NCBI GenBank assembly: GCA_021806765.1
Contig: JAJZQR010000192.1
Coordinates: 1-10,136 of the forward strand
DNA from: Chloroflexota bacterium
GTDB taxonomy: Bacteria > Chloroflexota > UBA6077
DNA: 10,136 nucleotides
Direction of reading: 5' to 3'
This document shows, in pieces, positions 1 through 4,951 of the stretch (positions are counted from its first letter, which is position 1; the number at the start of each line of letters is the position of its first letter). The notes beneath the pieces are model-generated. The model ran no database searches. It was not told the DNA's origin and saw nothing but the letters and a program-made list of their open reading frames with translations. The position numbers and the translations under genes are program-made.

Positions 1-16
1 GAAATCAGTAGCGACT

Positions 17-48
17 GACCCCGGGGAGCACGCGTGCTCCCCGGGGTC
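17..48. terminator. Perfect 32-bp palindrome, probable transcription terminator between converging genes
   Basis: Bases 17-48 equal their own reverse complement over all 32 positions. The arm begins GACCCCGGGGAGCACG and the centre is CGCG, so RNA from either strand could fold into a stem of about 14 bp with a 4-base loop. On the plus strand it is followed after a few bases by a T-rich stretch (TTTCTTT, 53-59). On the minus strand no T tract follows. It lies 39 bases beyond the stop codon of the minus-strand sulfur-carrier gene. The best reading is a terminator for that operon, for a plus-strand gene left of the window, or for both. A protein-binding palindrome cannot be excluded. Confidence 0.6.
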
Positions 49-87
49 CGACTTTCTTTGCCAACCACCCTTGGCCGGTGAGGGCGG

Positions 88-384
88 CTATCCGCCCGTG
101 TACGCAGCCATGAAGGTCACGGTATCGCCGTCTGAGAGCTTCGTGTCCAGTCCGTGAAGGAACTCCAGCAACTGTTCGTTGACTATGGCGCGGACGGGGT
201 AGCGCAGCTCGCGGGATTGCCGGTCGTAGATCAACTGCCCAAAGGCAGCATCAACCTGCGACAGCTCCTCCAACAGATCGCCGACGGTGGCTCCGACCAT
301 CTGGTGCTCGAAGCGGAGGCTGCCGATGGAGCCCGGCCTCATGGTATCGCTGAGCCAGGGAAGGATCTCGACCTTGATGCGCAT
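88..384 (-). CDS. MoaD/ThiS-family small sulfur-carrier protein
   Basis: This 98-residue ubiquitin-like (beta-grasp) protein begins MRIKVEILPWLSD and ends FMAAYTGG. The C-terminal Gly-Gly is the hallmark of MoaD and ThiS carriers, which are adenylated and thiocarboxylated there to donate sulfur. The run LSDGDTVTFMAAYTGG (83-98) matches the usual end of the fold, and VGATVGDLLEEL (30-41) is the usual first helix region. MoaD supplies the dithiolene sulfurs of molybdopterin, the cofactor of the AOR enzyme encoded 41 bases upstream on the same strand. A role in pterin maturation for that enzyme is therefore the natural inference. The ATG at 384 is the only in-frame start after the AOR stop. Its Shine-Dalgarno is poor (AGAGGA touches the ATG), so translation may depend on coupling to the upstream gene. 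ThiS or a pathway-specific carrier remains possible. Confidence 0.85.
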   Translation of the reverse strand: MRIKVEILPWLSDTMRPGSIGSLRFEHQMVGATVGDLLEELSQVDAAFGQLIYDRQSRELRYPVRAIVNEQLLEFLHGLDTKLSDGDTVTFMAAYTGG

Positions 385-398
385 TCCTCTGTCACCAG

Positions 399-419
399 GT
401 GCTGAGTTCTGAGTGCTGA
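399..419. repeat. Three tandem heptamers between AOR and sulfur-carrier genes
   Basis: Read on the minus strand the bases are TCAGCAC, TCAGAAC and TCAGCAC in direct succession: three copies of a 7-base unit with one variant position. They fill about half of the 41-base gap between the AOR stop codon and the sulfur-carrier ATG. The unit is not an obvious hairpin or ribosome-binding site. From memory, similar heptad arrays occur between genes in several GC-rich bacteria, but I could not verify that here. Confidence 0.7.
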
Positions 420-425
420 AAGAGC

Positions 426-2297
426 CTACTGCGGCCAGGCATCCGGGATCAGATCCGACAGACCGAGCTTCCGAAGGGTCTCCGGCAGCGGCCGTCCGGT
501 CTCGAAGTCCCAACCCATTAGATCGTAATACTTCCGGCGCATGTCGTCCCAGTGCTCCAGGATGTCCTTCCCGGCCATGGGGCCGTCCACCGGGATGGAG
601 CCGTACCGCTTCGAGGGCCGCTCCAGCTCCGGCGTGAGGCCGCTGCGCAGATTGAAGAGCCGCAGCAGGTTGCTGATCCGCCTCCCCACCGTGATGGCCT
701 CCTCGCCGGAGAAACCCTCCCACCCGGTGGACGCCTCCACGGCCTTGCCCAACCCGTCCATGCTGGTCCGGCTGGTGAAGCGGCAGATCCCCAGGCAGTC
801 CTCGAACATCATCCGGCCGTTGTGCTTGCCCAACTGGTCGGCTATGTCTTCCCAGTTGTGGAGGTCCGGGTTAGCCTTCGCTCCCTGCTCCTGGGGTAGC
901 CAGGATGGCCCCACCTCGATGGTCCCGGTATCGGAGAGGCAGGTGTCCACCATCTCCACCCATCGGGTCCGGTGGTCGTGGCCCCTGGGGGAGTTGCCCT
1001 TCAGGTTGTAGATGGCAAGATCCTCGCTGCCCCGACCCAGCTTCTCCGACGCCCGCTTCACCCCCTCGGCCAGCAGGTCGCCGATCCCATCCCGATTCGC
1101 GATCTTGTGGAGCATCGCCACCATGGCATCCACGTTGCCCCAGGTCATCTCCAGGCCACCCGTGTCCTCCCTGGTGAGGATCCCCTTCTCGTAGCACTCG
1201 ATGACCCAGCCGATCAGCCACCCGGCCTCGTTGGTGTCCACGCCCAACCGGTCCACCAGGTTGCTCAGCACCACGGCCCCCGCCGGATCCGTGTTCCCCA
1301 CCTGGGATCCCCAGGCCGCCCACTGCTCGTACTCCGGCTCCTCGCTCTTGAAGCCGTCGTACTTCCCCCCCTTGATGGTCACCATGTGCAGGTGCCTGGT
1401 GCGGCAGGCCCAGCAGGGCATCCGCTCCATCTCCCACTTCTGCTCGTACTCCTGCCTCATGAAGGGGGGAACCTCCGGGAAGAGGTTGGTGGTGTAGTTC
1501 TTGACCGGCAGCCACCCCCCCTTCTCGGCGCCCACCAAGCTGTTCATGGTGCCCGAGTCGTATACGCTCCTCGCCACCGGTGCCGCCAGGATTTCCTCGA
1601 TGATCTTTTCGGCCCTCTCCTTGAGCGCCTTCTCGTCGGCAATGGGGAAACGCTTCCCCCGCTCCGCCACGATGGCCTTCAGCCGCTTGGAGCCCATCAC
1701 GGCACCTGTGCCGTTATGTCCGGCCACGTGCCCCTTGTCCCCGGCTATCGCCGCAAATCGCACCAGGTGCTCCCCGGCCGGCCCCACCCCCAGGACGCTG
1801 AGCTGCCGTTCCTTCTTCCCCAACTCCTCGGTGATCCGCTCCTGCATGTCGTAGGTGTCCAGTCCCAGCAACTGCTCGGCTTCCCTCAGCTCGGCCACGC
1901 CATCGTGCAGGTACAGATACACCCACCTGGGAGACTGCCCCTGGACGATCACGGCGTCGTAACCCGAGAACTTCATGTAGGCACCCATGAAGCCGTTAGC
2001 CTGGCTGGTCGTAGCGCCGCCGGTCAACGCCCCCTTGGTCACGAAGGACACGGTCCCGGTACCCATCACCGTGGTTCCGGCTAAGGGTCCCGTCGCCATG
2101 ATCAGCCGGTTCTCGGGATCGGACCACCGGACGGATGGTCCCACCTCATCGTACAGGATCTTGATCCCGACCCCGCTGCCTCCCATCCACTTCCTGAGGC
2201 CGTCCGTGTCCCACCGCTCCTCGGTCAGATTGCCGGTGGATAGATCCACCCGCAGGAACTTACCGGCGTAGCCCTTGGGGTAACTGCTTTCAACCAT
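426..2297 (-). CDS. Aldehyde:ferredoxin oxidoreductase (AOR) family tungsto/molybdopterin enzyme
   Basis: At 623 residues this is close to the usual length of about 600-630. AOR-family enzymes oxidise aldehydes to acids, or run the reverse, with a bis-pyranopterin W or Mo site and one [4Fe-4S] cluster, passing electrons to ferredoxin or a partner subunit. Visible landmarks are GKFLRVDLSTG (12-22), GGSGVGIKILYDEV (39-52), SGYDAVIVQG (111-120), GTGAVMGSKRLKAIVA (196-211), PEYEQWAAWGSQVG (321-334), LGVDTNEAGW (351-360) and AEGVKRASEKLG (410-421). The cluster motif is C295-x2-C298-x3-H302, with the distal Cys in CLGICRF (C501/C505). The third ligand is thus His rather than the expected Cys. Ser41 and His194 sit where Arg is usual in GGRGLG and GRGG. 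The ATG at 2297 is chosen because GGGAGGG lies 6 bases upstream and family homology starts there. A good promoter lies further upstream, and the sulfur-carrier gene follows. The substrate cannot be told from sequence. Confidence 0.93.
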   Translation of the reverse strand: MVESSYPKGYAGKFLRVDLSTGNLTEERWDTDGLRKWMGGSGVGIKILYDEVGPSVRWSDPENRLIMATGPLAGTTVMGTGTVSFVTKGALTGGATTSQANGFMGAYMKFSGYDAVIVQGQSPRWVYLYLHDGVAELREAEQLLGLDTYDMQERITEELGKKERQLSVLGVGPAGEHLVRFAAIAGDKGHVAGHNGTGAVMGSKRLKAIVAERGKRFPIADEKALKERAEKIIEEILAAPVARSVYDSGTMNSLVGAEKGGWLPVKNYTTNLFPEVPPFMRQEYEQKWEMERMPCWACRTRHLHMVTIKGGKYDGFKSEEPEYEQWAAWGSQVGNTDPAGAVVLSNLVDRLGVDTNEAGWLIGWVIECYEKGILTREDTGGLEMTWGNVDAMVAMLHKIANRDGIGDLLAEGVKRASEKLGRGSEDLAIYNLKGNSPRGHDHRTRWVEMVDTCLSDTGTIEVGPSWLPQEQGAKANPDLHNWEDIADQLGKHNGRMMFEDCLGICRFTSRTSMDGLGKAVEASTGWEGFSGEEAITVGRRISNLLRLFNLRSGLTPELERPSKRYGSIPVDGPMAGKDILEHWDDMRRKYYDLMGWDFETGRPLPETLRKLGLSDLIPDAWPQ

Positions 2298-2382
2298 GTC
2301 CGACCCTCCCAGTTCGACCAACTCATCTCCCTGTTGTGGATGCCTAAGAGTCTGCCGGACCCTGACCGGCACCGATCGACAC

Positions 2383-2411
2383 ATTGTAGCCCAGGCAGAA
2401 CCTCATCTCAA
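2383..2411 (-). promoter_or_regulatory. Sigma-70-like promoter for the AOR/sulfur-carrier operon
   Basis: On the minus strand TTGAGA (2411-2406) and TACAAT (2388-2383) are separated by exactly 17 bases. Each hexamer matches the housekeeping consensus at 5 of 6 positions. Transcription would start near 2376, giving a leader of roughly 80 bases before the AOR ATG at 2297. It lies in the 171-base gap between the dehydrogenase remnant and AOR, which otherwise holds nothing I recognise. The remnant therefore need not share a transcript with AOR. Confidence 0.65.
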
Positions 2412-2893
2412 CGACACCGCCGAGGTCCCGCGCGTTCGAGGTTCCCCGCGCACGCCCGCCCCGGGGCTCTACGCCTGACCGTGTTCGTAGAGCTGCAGGA
2501 CACCGCTGACATCCTGCCGGCCCAGGCCCTGCCGACTGGCCTTCTCGAAGACGGCGAGAGCCACTTGGGCCATGGGCAGATCTGTGCCCACCTCCTCCGC
2601 CAGATCTCGCACTATCCTGAGATCCTTTGCCATGAGGTCGATGGCGAAACCGGGGGCAAAGTCCCGGTCAACAGCCTTGGGGTACTCCCCTTCGAAGATG
2701 CGACTGTATCCGGAGCTGGCACCTATCACTTCCCGCACCAGGGCCATATCCGCACCGGCCCGCCGGGCCAGGTTCACCATCTCCACCACGGCAACGTTCT
2801 GGATCCCCACGACGGGAGATCCTCCTCGTGAACGGAAATCGGTTGGATCGCAACGCGGCAGTAGGCAGCCTGGTAGAACTTGGCGCCGGACGC

Positions 2894-2923
2894 ATTATAG
2901 GCCGCCGTTTCCAACAGGTGCAA
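2894..2923 (-). promoter_or_regulatory. Candidate promoter in front of the dehydrogenase C-domain
   Basis: On the minus strand a perfect TATAAT (2899-2894) lies 18 bases after TTGCAC (2923-2918), which matches the -35 consensus only at TTG. Transcription would begin near 2887, about 77 bases before the GTG at 2810. It sits inside the degenerate dehydrogenase, so it may be chance or a promoter gained after decay. Confidence 0.35.
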
Positions 2924-2981
2924 CGGTCAGCCCATCGCCCGCTCCACTCCATGAACTCCCCGCATGAGTCGGATCGCCGCG

Positions 2982-3010
2982 TTGACTTTCCGCCGGCCAA
3001 TACCTACACT
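2982..3010 (+). promoter_or_regulatory. Candidate promoter for the PPC-domain gene
   Basis: TTGACT (2982-2987) and TACACT (3005-3010) are spaced by 17 bases. They match the sigma-70 consensus at 5 of 6 and 4 of 6 positions. Transcription would start near 3017, giving a leader of about 144 bases before the ATG at 3161. The elements overlap the 5' end of the opposite-strand pseudogene. The leader (3023-3160) contains a small hairpin around 3088-3102 (TGCGCT and AGCGCA) and no recognisable riboswitch. Confidence 0.4.
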
Positions 3011-3160
3011 CCGCACGGTCATTTCCGGGCTGGACCTCCTCAGCAGAACGGCGTAACCGCGGACGTGGTCGGTTGATCTGCCCCCCATGCGCTGAGAGCG
3101 CACAAGATGCCGGCGAGCTGCGAGATTAGCGGCCCGCCTTGATTGGAGGGTAATACGCCC

Positions 3161-3604
3161 ATGCAGTGTTTTGGATCCAAAGCCCAGGGAAGAAGCTACA
3201 TGCTGGTCTTCGACCGAGGTGAACTGCTGCTAGAAGGGATCCAGGAAGCAGTCCGACGGGAAGGCATCGAATCCGCCGTGATCACCGGCGGAATCGGCTC
3301 TCTGACCAACTTGAACTATCACGCCATCGCCTCCACTGGCCTCCCTCCCGTGGACAGAACCATTGAAGTCAGCGGCGCCATCGAACTGGGCTCGGTGCAG
3401 GGAACCGTGGTAGGCGGTGACCCCCACGTCCACGTCATCGCCGCGAACTTCGACACCAAGGAGACCTACATCGGGCATCTTGAGCCCGGCTGCAGGGTCT
3501 GTTACCGGGCGGAACTCTCCCTCACAGTTCTGGAAGGCGTCGAACTGGAGCGATACGGCGACGGATCAGGGATGATCTGGATCCGCGAGACGGGCTCGAA
3601 GTAG
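3161..3604 (+). CDS. PPC/DUF296 (PCC) domain protein
   Basis: The 147-residue single-domain protein has the PPC fold (plant and prokaryote conserved domain, DUF296). Known members form trimers with His-rich, metal-binding interfaces. In plants the domain accompanies AT-hook DNA-binding motifs; the bacterial role is poorly defined. Signature elements are MLVFDRGELLLEGI (14-27), ITGGIGSL (41-48), GSVQGTVVGGDPHVHV (77-92) and YIGHLEPGCRV (103-113). His89, His91 and His106 are the expected metal-site residues. Translation most likely starts at ATG 3161, with GGAGGG (3145-3150) 10 bases upstream; an in-frame TTG at 3143 precedes that Shine-Dalgarno and is less likely. A strong hairpin follows 26 bases after the stop, so the gene is probably its own transcription unit. 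It sits between the AOR cluster and the IclR gene. A sensory or accessory role in the same metabolism is conjecture. Confidence 0.85.
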   Translation: MQCFGSKAQGRSYMLVFDRGELLLEGIQEAVRREGIESAVITGGIGSLTNLNYHAIASTGLPPVDRTIEVSGAIELGSVQGTVVGGDPHVHVIAANFDTKETYIGHLEPGCRVCYRAELSLTVLEGVELERYGDGSGMIWIRETGSK

Positions 3605-3630
3605 TCAGTGAGTTGGCAGAGCCGGTTTGC

Positions 3631-3665
3631 CCGAGGGGGCACGCTGCACAAGCGTGCCCCCTCGG
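3631..3665 (+). terminator. 15-bp hairpin after the PPC gene
   Basis: CCGAGGGGGCACGCT (3631-3645) pairs perfectly with AGCGTGCCCCCTCGG (3651-3665) across a 5-base loop, GCACA. It lies 26 bases after the PPC stop and 15 bases before the -35 of the IclR promoter, where a terminator is expected. No T tract follows, so termination may be factor-assisted. Its stem shares the GGGG/GCACG core with the palindrome at 17-48. Confidence 0.65.
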
Positions 3666-3679
3666 CAGTTCAAGTGAAG

Positions 3680-3708
3680 TTGACAAGGTACTACAGACAG
3701 GCTAGAGT
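3680..3708 (+). promoter_or_regulatory. Promoter of the IclR-family regulator, predicted leaderless
   Basis: A perfect -35, TTGACA (3680-3685), is followed after 17 bases by TAGAGT (3703-3708), a 4-of-6 match to TATAAT. The usual start point 6-8 bases downstream falls at about 3714-3716, on or beside the ATG at 3716. No Shine-Dalgarno precedes that ATG, which agrees with a leaderless transcript. Confidence 0.7.
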
Positions 3709-3709
3709 A

Positions 3710-3742
3710 TTCAGCATGTTGAAACAAGTTCAATATGCTGAA
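3710..3742. promoter_or_regulatory. Tandem palindromic operator over the IclR start codon
   Basis: TTCAGCATGTTGAA (3710-3723) and TTCAATATGCTGAA (3729-3742) are inverted repeats of each other with one mismatch, across a 5-base spacer. Each half is also a near-palindrome of the form TTCA-N6-TGAA, so there are two adjacent 14-bp sites with centres 19 bp apart, about two helical turns. The array covers the predicted transcription start and the first nine codons. IclR-family proteins often bind as pairs of dimers and repress their own gene, so an autoregulatory operator is the simplest reading. As RNA the mismatch becomes a G-U pair, so a 14-bp stem hiding the AUG is an alternative. Confidence 0.65.
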
Positions 3743-4561
3743 CGCCGAATATCAGACGGGAATGGCCCCTCCGCAAGTCCGGGACCGGACCGGGCGCAGG
3801 TCAAGTCCGCCGCCAGGGTGCTGGACATCCTCGAGTACCTCGCCCGCTCCGACAGGGAGTTGACCCTGACACAGATAGCCACGGCACTCGGGCTGCCCAA
3901 GAGCAGCACCTGGCTTCTGCTTCAGACCTTGGTGGGCAGGGATTACCTGGAACTCGCATCCGCCTCGGGTCCCTTCTCCCTCGGTCCGAAGGTGATGGAG
4001 TTGGCCGGAGCGTACACCAGGAAGGCCGGACTGCTTCAGAGCTTTCCCGCCATCGCCAGGGGCCTGGTGCAGGCATGCGAGGAGACGGTCCAGTTGGCCG
4101 TCCTCAGTGGCATCGAGATACTGTACCTGGCGAAGGAGGACGGGACCCGGCCCGTACGGCTGGTGTCCGACACAGGGCAGCGTCTTCCCGCGTACGCAAC
4201 CGCCCTCGGCAAGGTGCTGCTGGCGTCCCTTTCCGACGCGGAGCTGAAGGAACGGCTCTCCAACGCCCCCCTGACCCGTATGACTTCTCACACCATCACC
4301 TCGATCCCACATCTCATGCGGGAGCTGGCTTTGGTGCACACCAGAGGGTACGCCATCGACAACGAGGAGGTGGAGGATGGCCTTCTCTGCTTCGCCGCCC
4401 CGGTCAGGGATGCCGACGGGAGGGTGGTTGCGGCCATCAGCGTTGCCGTCCCCAAGAACCGCGTGGGGGAAGGGGAGACCGACCGCTATGTAGGTTTGAT
4501 CCGTGAGGGCGCCGGCGAACTCTCTAGGAGGATAGGCTACCTCGACCCTGCCTCGGCGTGA
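3716..4561 (+). CDS. IclR-family transcriptional regulator
   Basis: With start ATG 3716 the protein has 281 residues, slightly longer than typical (about 250-270) because of an N-terminal extension of about 28 residues. The winged helix-turn-helix spans about 30-92 (VKSAARVLDILEYLA, LTQIATALGLPKSSTWLLL). The C-terminal ligand-binding domain spans about 105-275, with LPAYATALGKVLLA (157-170) and the signature GYAIDNEEVEDGLLCFAAPV (211-230). Such proteins sense small catabolites and control nearby degradation and uptake operons. This one lies directly upstream of, and co-oriented with, the TRAP/DhaKL genes. An in-frame ATG at 3608 would add 36 residues, but it is upstream of the hairpin and promoter and so is rejected. 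Tandem palindromes at the start codon suggest autoregulation. Whether it represses or activates the TRAP operon is not visible. Confidence 0.92.
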   Translation: MLKQVQYAERRISDGNGPSASPGPDRAQVKSAARVLDILEYLARSDRELTLTQIATALGLPKSSTWLLLQTLVGRDYLELASASGPFSLGPKVMELAGAYTRKAGLLQSFPAIARGLVQACEETVQLAVLSGIEILYLAKEDGTRPVRLVSDTGQRLPAYATALGKVLLASLSDAELKERLSNAPLTRMTSHTITSIPHLMRELALVHTRGYAIDNEEVEDGLLCFAAPVRDADGRVVAAISVAVPKNRVGEGETDRYVGLIREGAGELSRRIGYLDPASA

Positions 4562-4640
4562 GACAGTTGCGGCAGGGGCCAGAGAGGACTGCGATGCAGG
4601 TCAATCCGTTGGCGGCCATCTTGCTCCTCAGCCAGGGCGT

Positions 4641-4675
4641 GTTGCCGCGTCGAACCCTATCGCCGGGGCGGCAAC
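4641..4675 (+). terminator. Hairpin downstream of the IclR gene
   Basis: GTTGCCGC (4641-4648) pairs with GCGGCAAC (4668-4675) across a 19-base loop. It lies 79 bases past the IclR stop and lacks a T tract. It could be a weak terminator or an RNA structure in the leader. The evidence is the perfect 8-bp match alone. Confidence 0.3.
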
Positions 4676-4855
4676 CCACTGCATCTTTGCCTTGATCCGA
4701 TCGCGTTGCCGGCTTGCCCTTCAGAGCGGAGTCCTTCAATCTGTCGCATCGAACGTGGAGTCAGCTTCGGTACCGCATTCAACGAAAGGAGAGGCTGTGC
4801 CTATCGCAGCAGAAGAACTCGGCGCACTTTGACCCCATGGCTGATCTGCTGATTC

Positions 4856-4896
4856 TTCCATAGGACATGGAACGACTTCTTCAGGAACCGAGTTCC
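4856..4896. promoter_or_regulatory. Two candidate operator palindromes upstream of dctP
   Basis: TTCCAT-aggac-ATGGAA (4856-4872) and GGAAC-cga-GTTCC (4884-4896) are perfect inverted repeats with centres 26 bp apart, 56-96 bases before the dctP ATG. TTCCA/TGGAA-type half-sites are known from the E. coli IclR box, so these are possible IclR-family sites. They do not match the tandem TTCA-N6-TGAA array at the regulator's own start. Either may therefore belong to another regulator or be chance. Confidence 0.35.
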
Positions 4897-4951
4897 ACTG
4901 GCTATCTGAACAAGGCATCTCGGCAGAACACCTCGGGAAGGAGAAAGCAAC

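Larger units (their letters stand above)
2469..3022 (-). pseudogene. Degenerate 3-hydroxyisobutyrate dehydrogenase-family gene (internal deletion and frameshifts)
   Basis: The intact part, 2810 to 2469 (113 codons), is the C-terminal helical domain of the beta-hydroxyacid dehydrogenase family. It shows VEMVNLARRAGAD, SRIFEGEYP, DRDFAPGFAIDLMAKDLR and a conserved end. The NAD-binding Rossmann domain of about 170 residues and the catalytic Lys are missing in front of it. A plausible original start survives at ATG 3022, after GAGGAGG (3041-3035): MTVRSVGIG then RLMRGVHGV. These resemble the family's opening VGfIGLG and LMRaGHxV with residues lost. That frame stops at TGA 2929-2927. Only about 70 codons separate this start from the C-domain, against about 170 expected, so roughly 100 codons are deleted and the frame is broken. 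The C-domain piece has its own GTG with GAGGAGG 10 bases upstream, so residual expression as a stand-alone domain is possible. Sequencing error alone would not explain the missing length. Confidence 0.75.
4562..4951 (+). other. 390-base leader region between IclR and dctP without a clear gene
   Basis: I recognise no conserved protein in any frame here. Contents seen: a hairpin at 4641-4675; a possible 11-codon leader reading frame (GTG 4797 to TGA 4832) with AAAGGAG 5 bases upstream; two short inverted repeats at 4856-4896; and the dctP Shine-Dalgarno AAGGAG (4938-4943). No sigma-70 promoter is convincing: TTGACC at 4829-4834 has no acceptable -10 partner, and TTGATC at 4692-4697 likewise. 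The operon promoter may be weak and activator-dependent, or use another sigma factor. Confidence 0.6.

Noticed and set aside
426..723. N-terminal extension of the sulfur-carrier frame up to 723
   Set aside because: This stretch is out of frame over the 3' end of AOR and reads as low-complexity Gly/Ala/Arg/His. Homology begins only at the ATG at 384.
972..2084. 370-codon open frame on the plus strand
   Set aside because: It is antisense to the AOR gene, is rich in Pro/His/Leu/Gly from reversed GC-rich codons, and shows no recognisable domain.
4524..4739. Possible 71-codon minus-strand protein in the IclR-dctP gap
   Set aside because: It overlaps the 3' end of IclR, matches nothing I know, and has no convincing Shine-Dalgarno.
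4829..4857. Sigma-70 promoter for the TRAP operon at TTGACC
   Set aside because: At 16-18 bases spacing the -10 candidates (for example ATTCTT) match the consensus too poorly.
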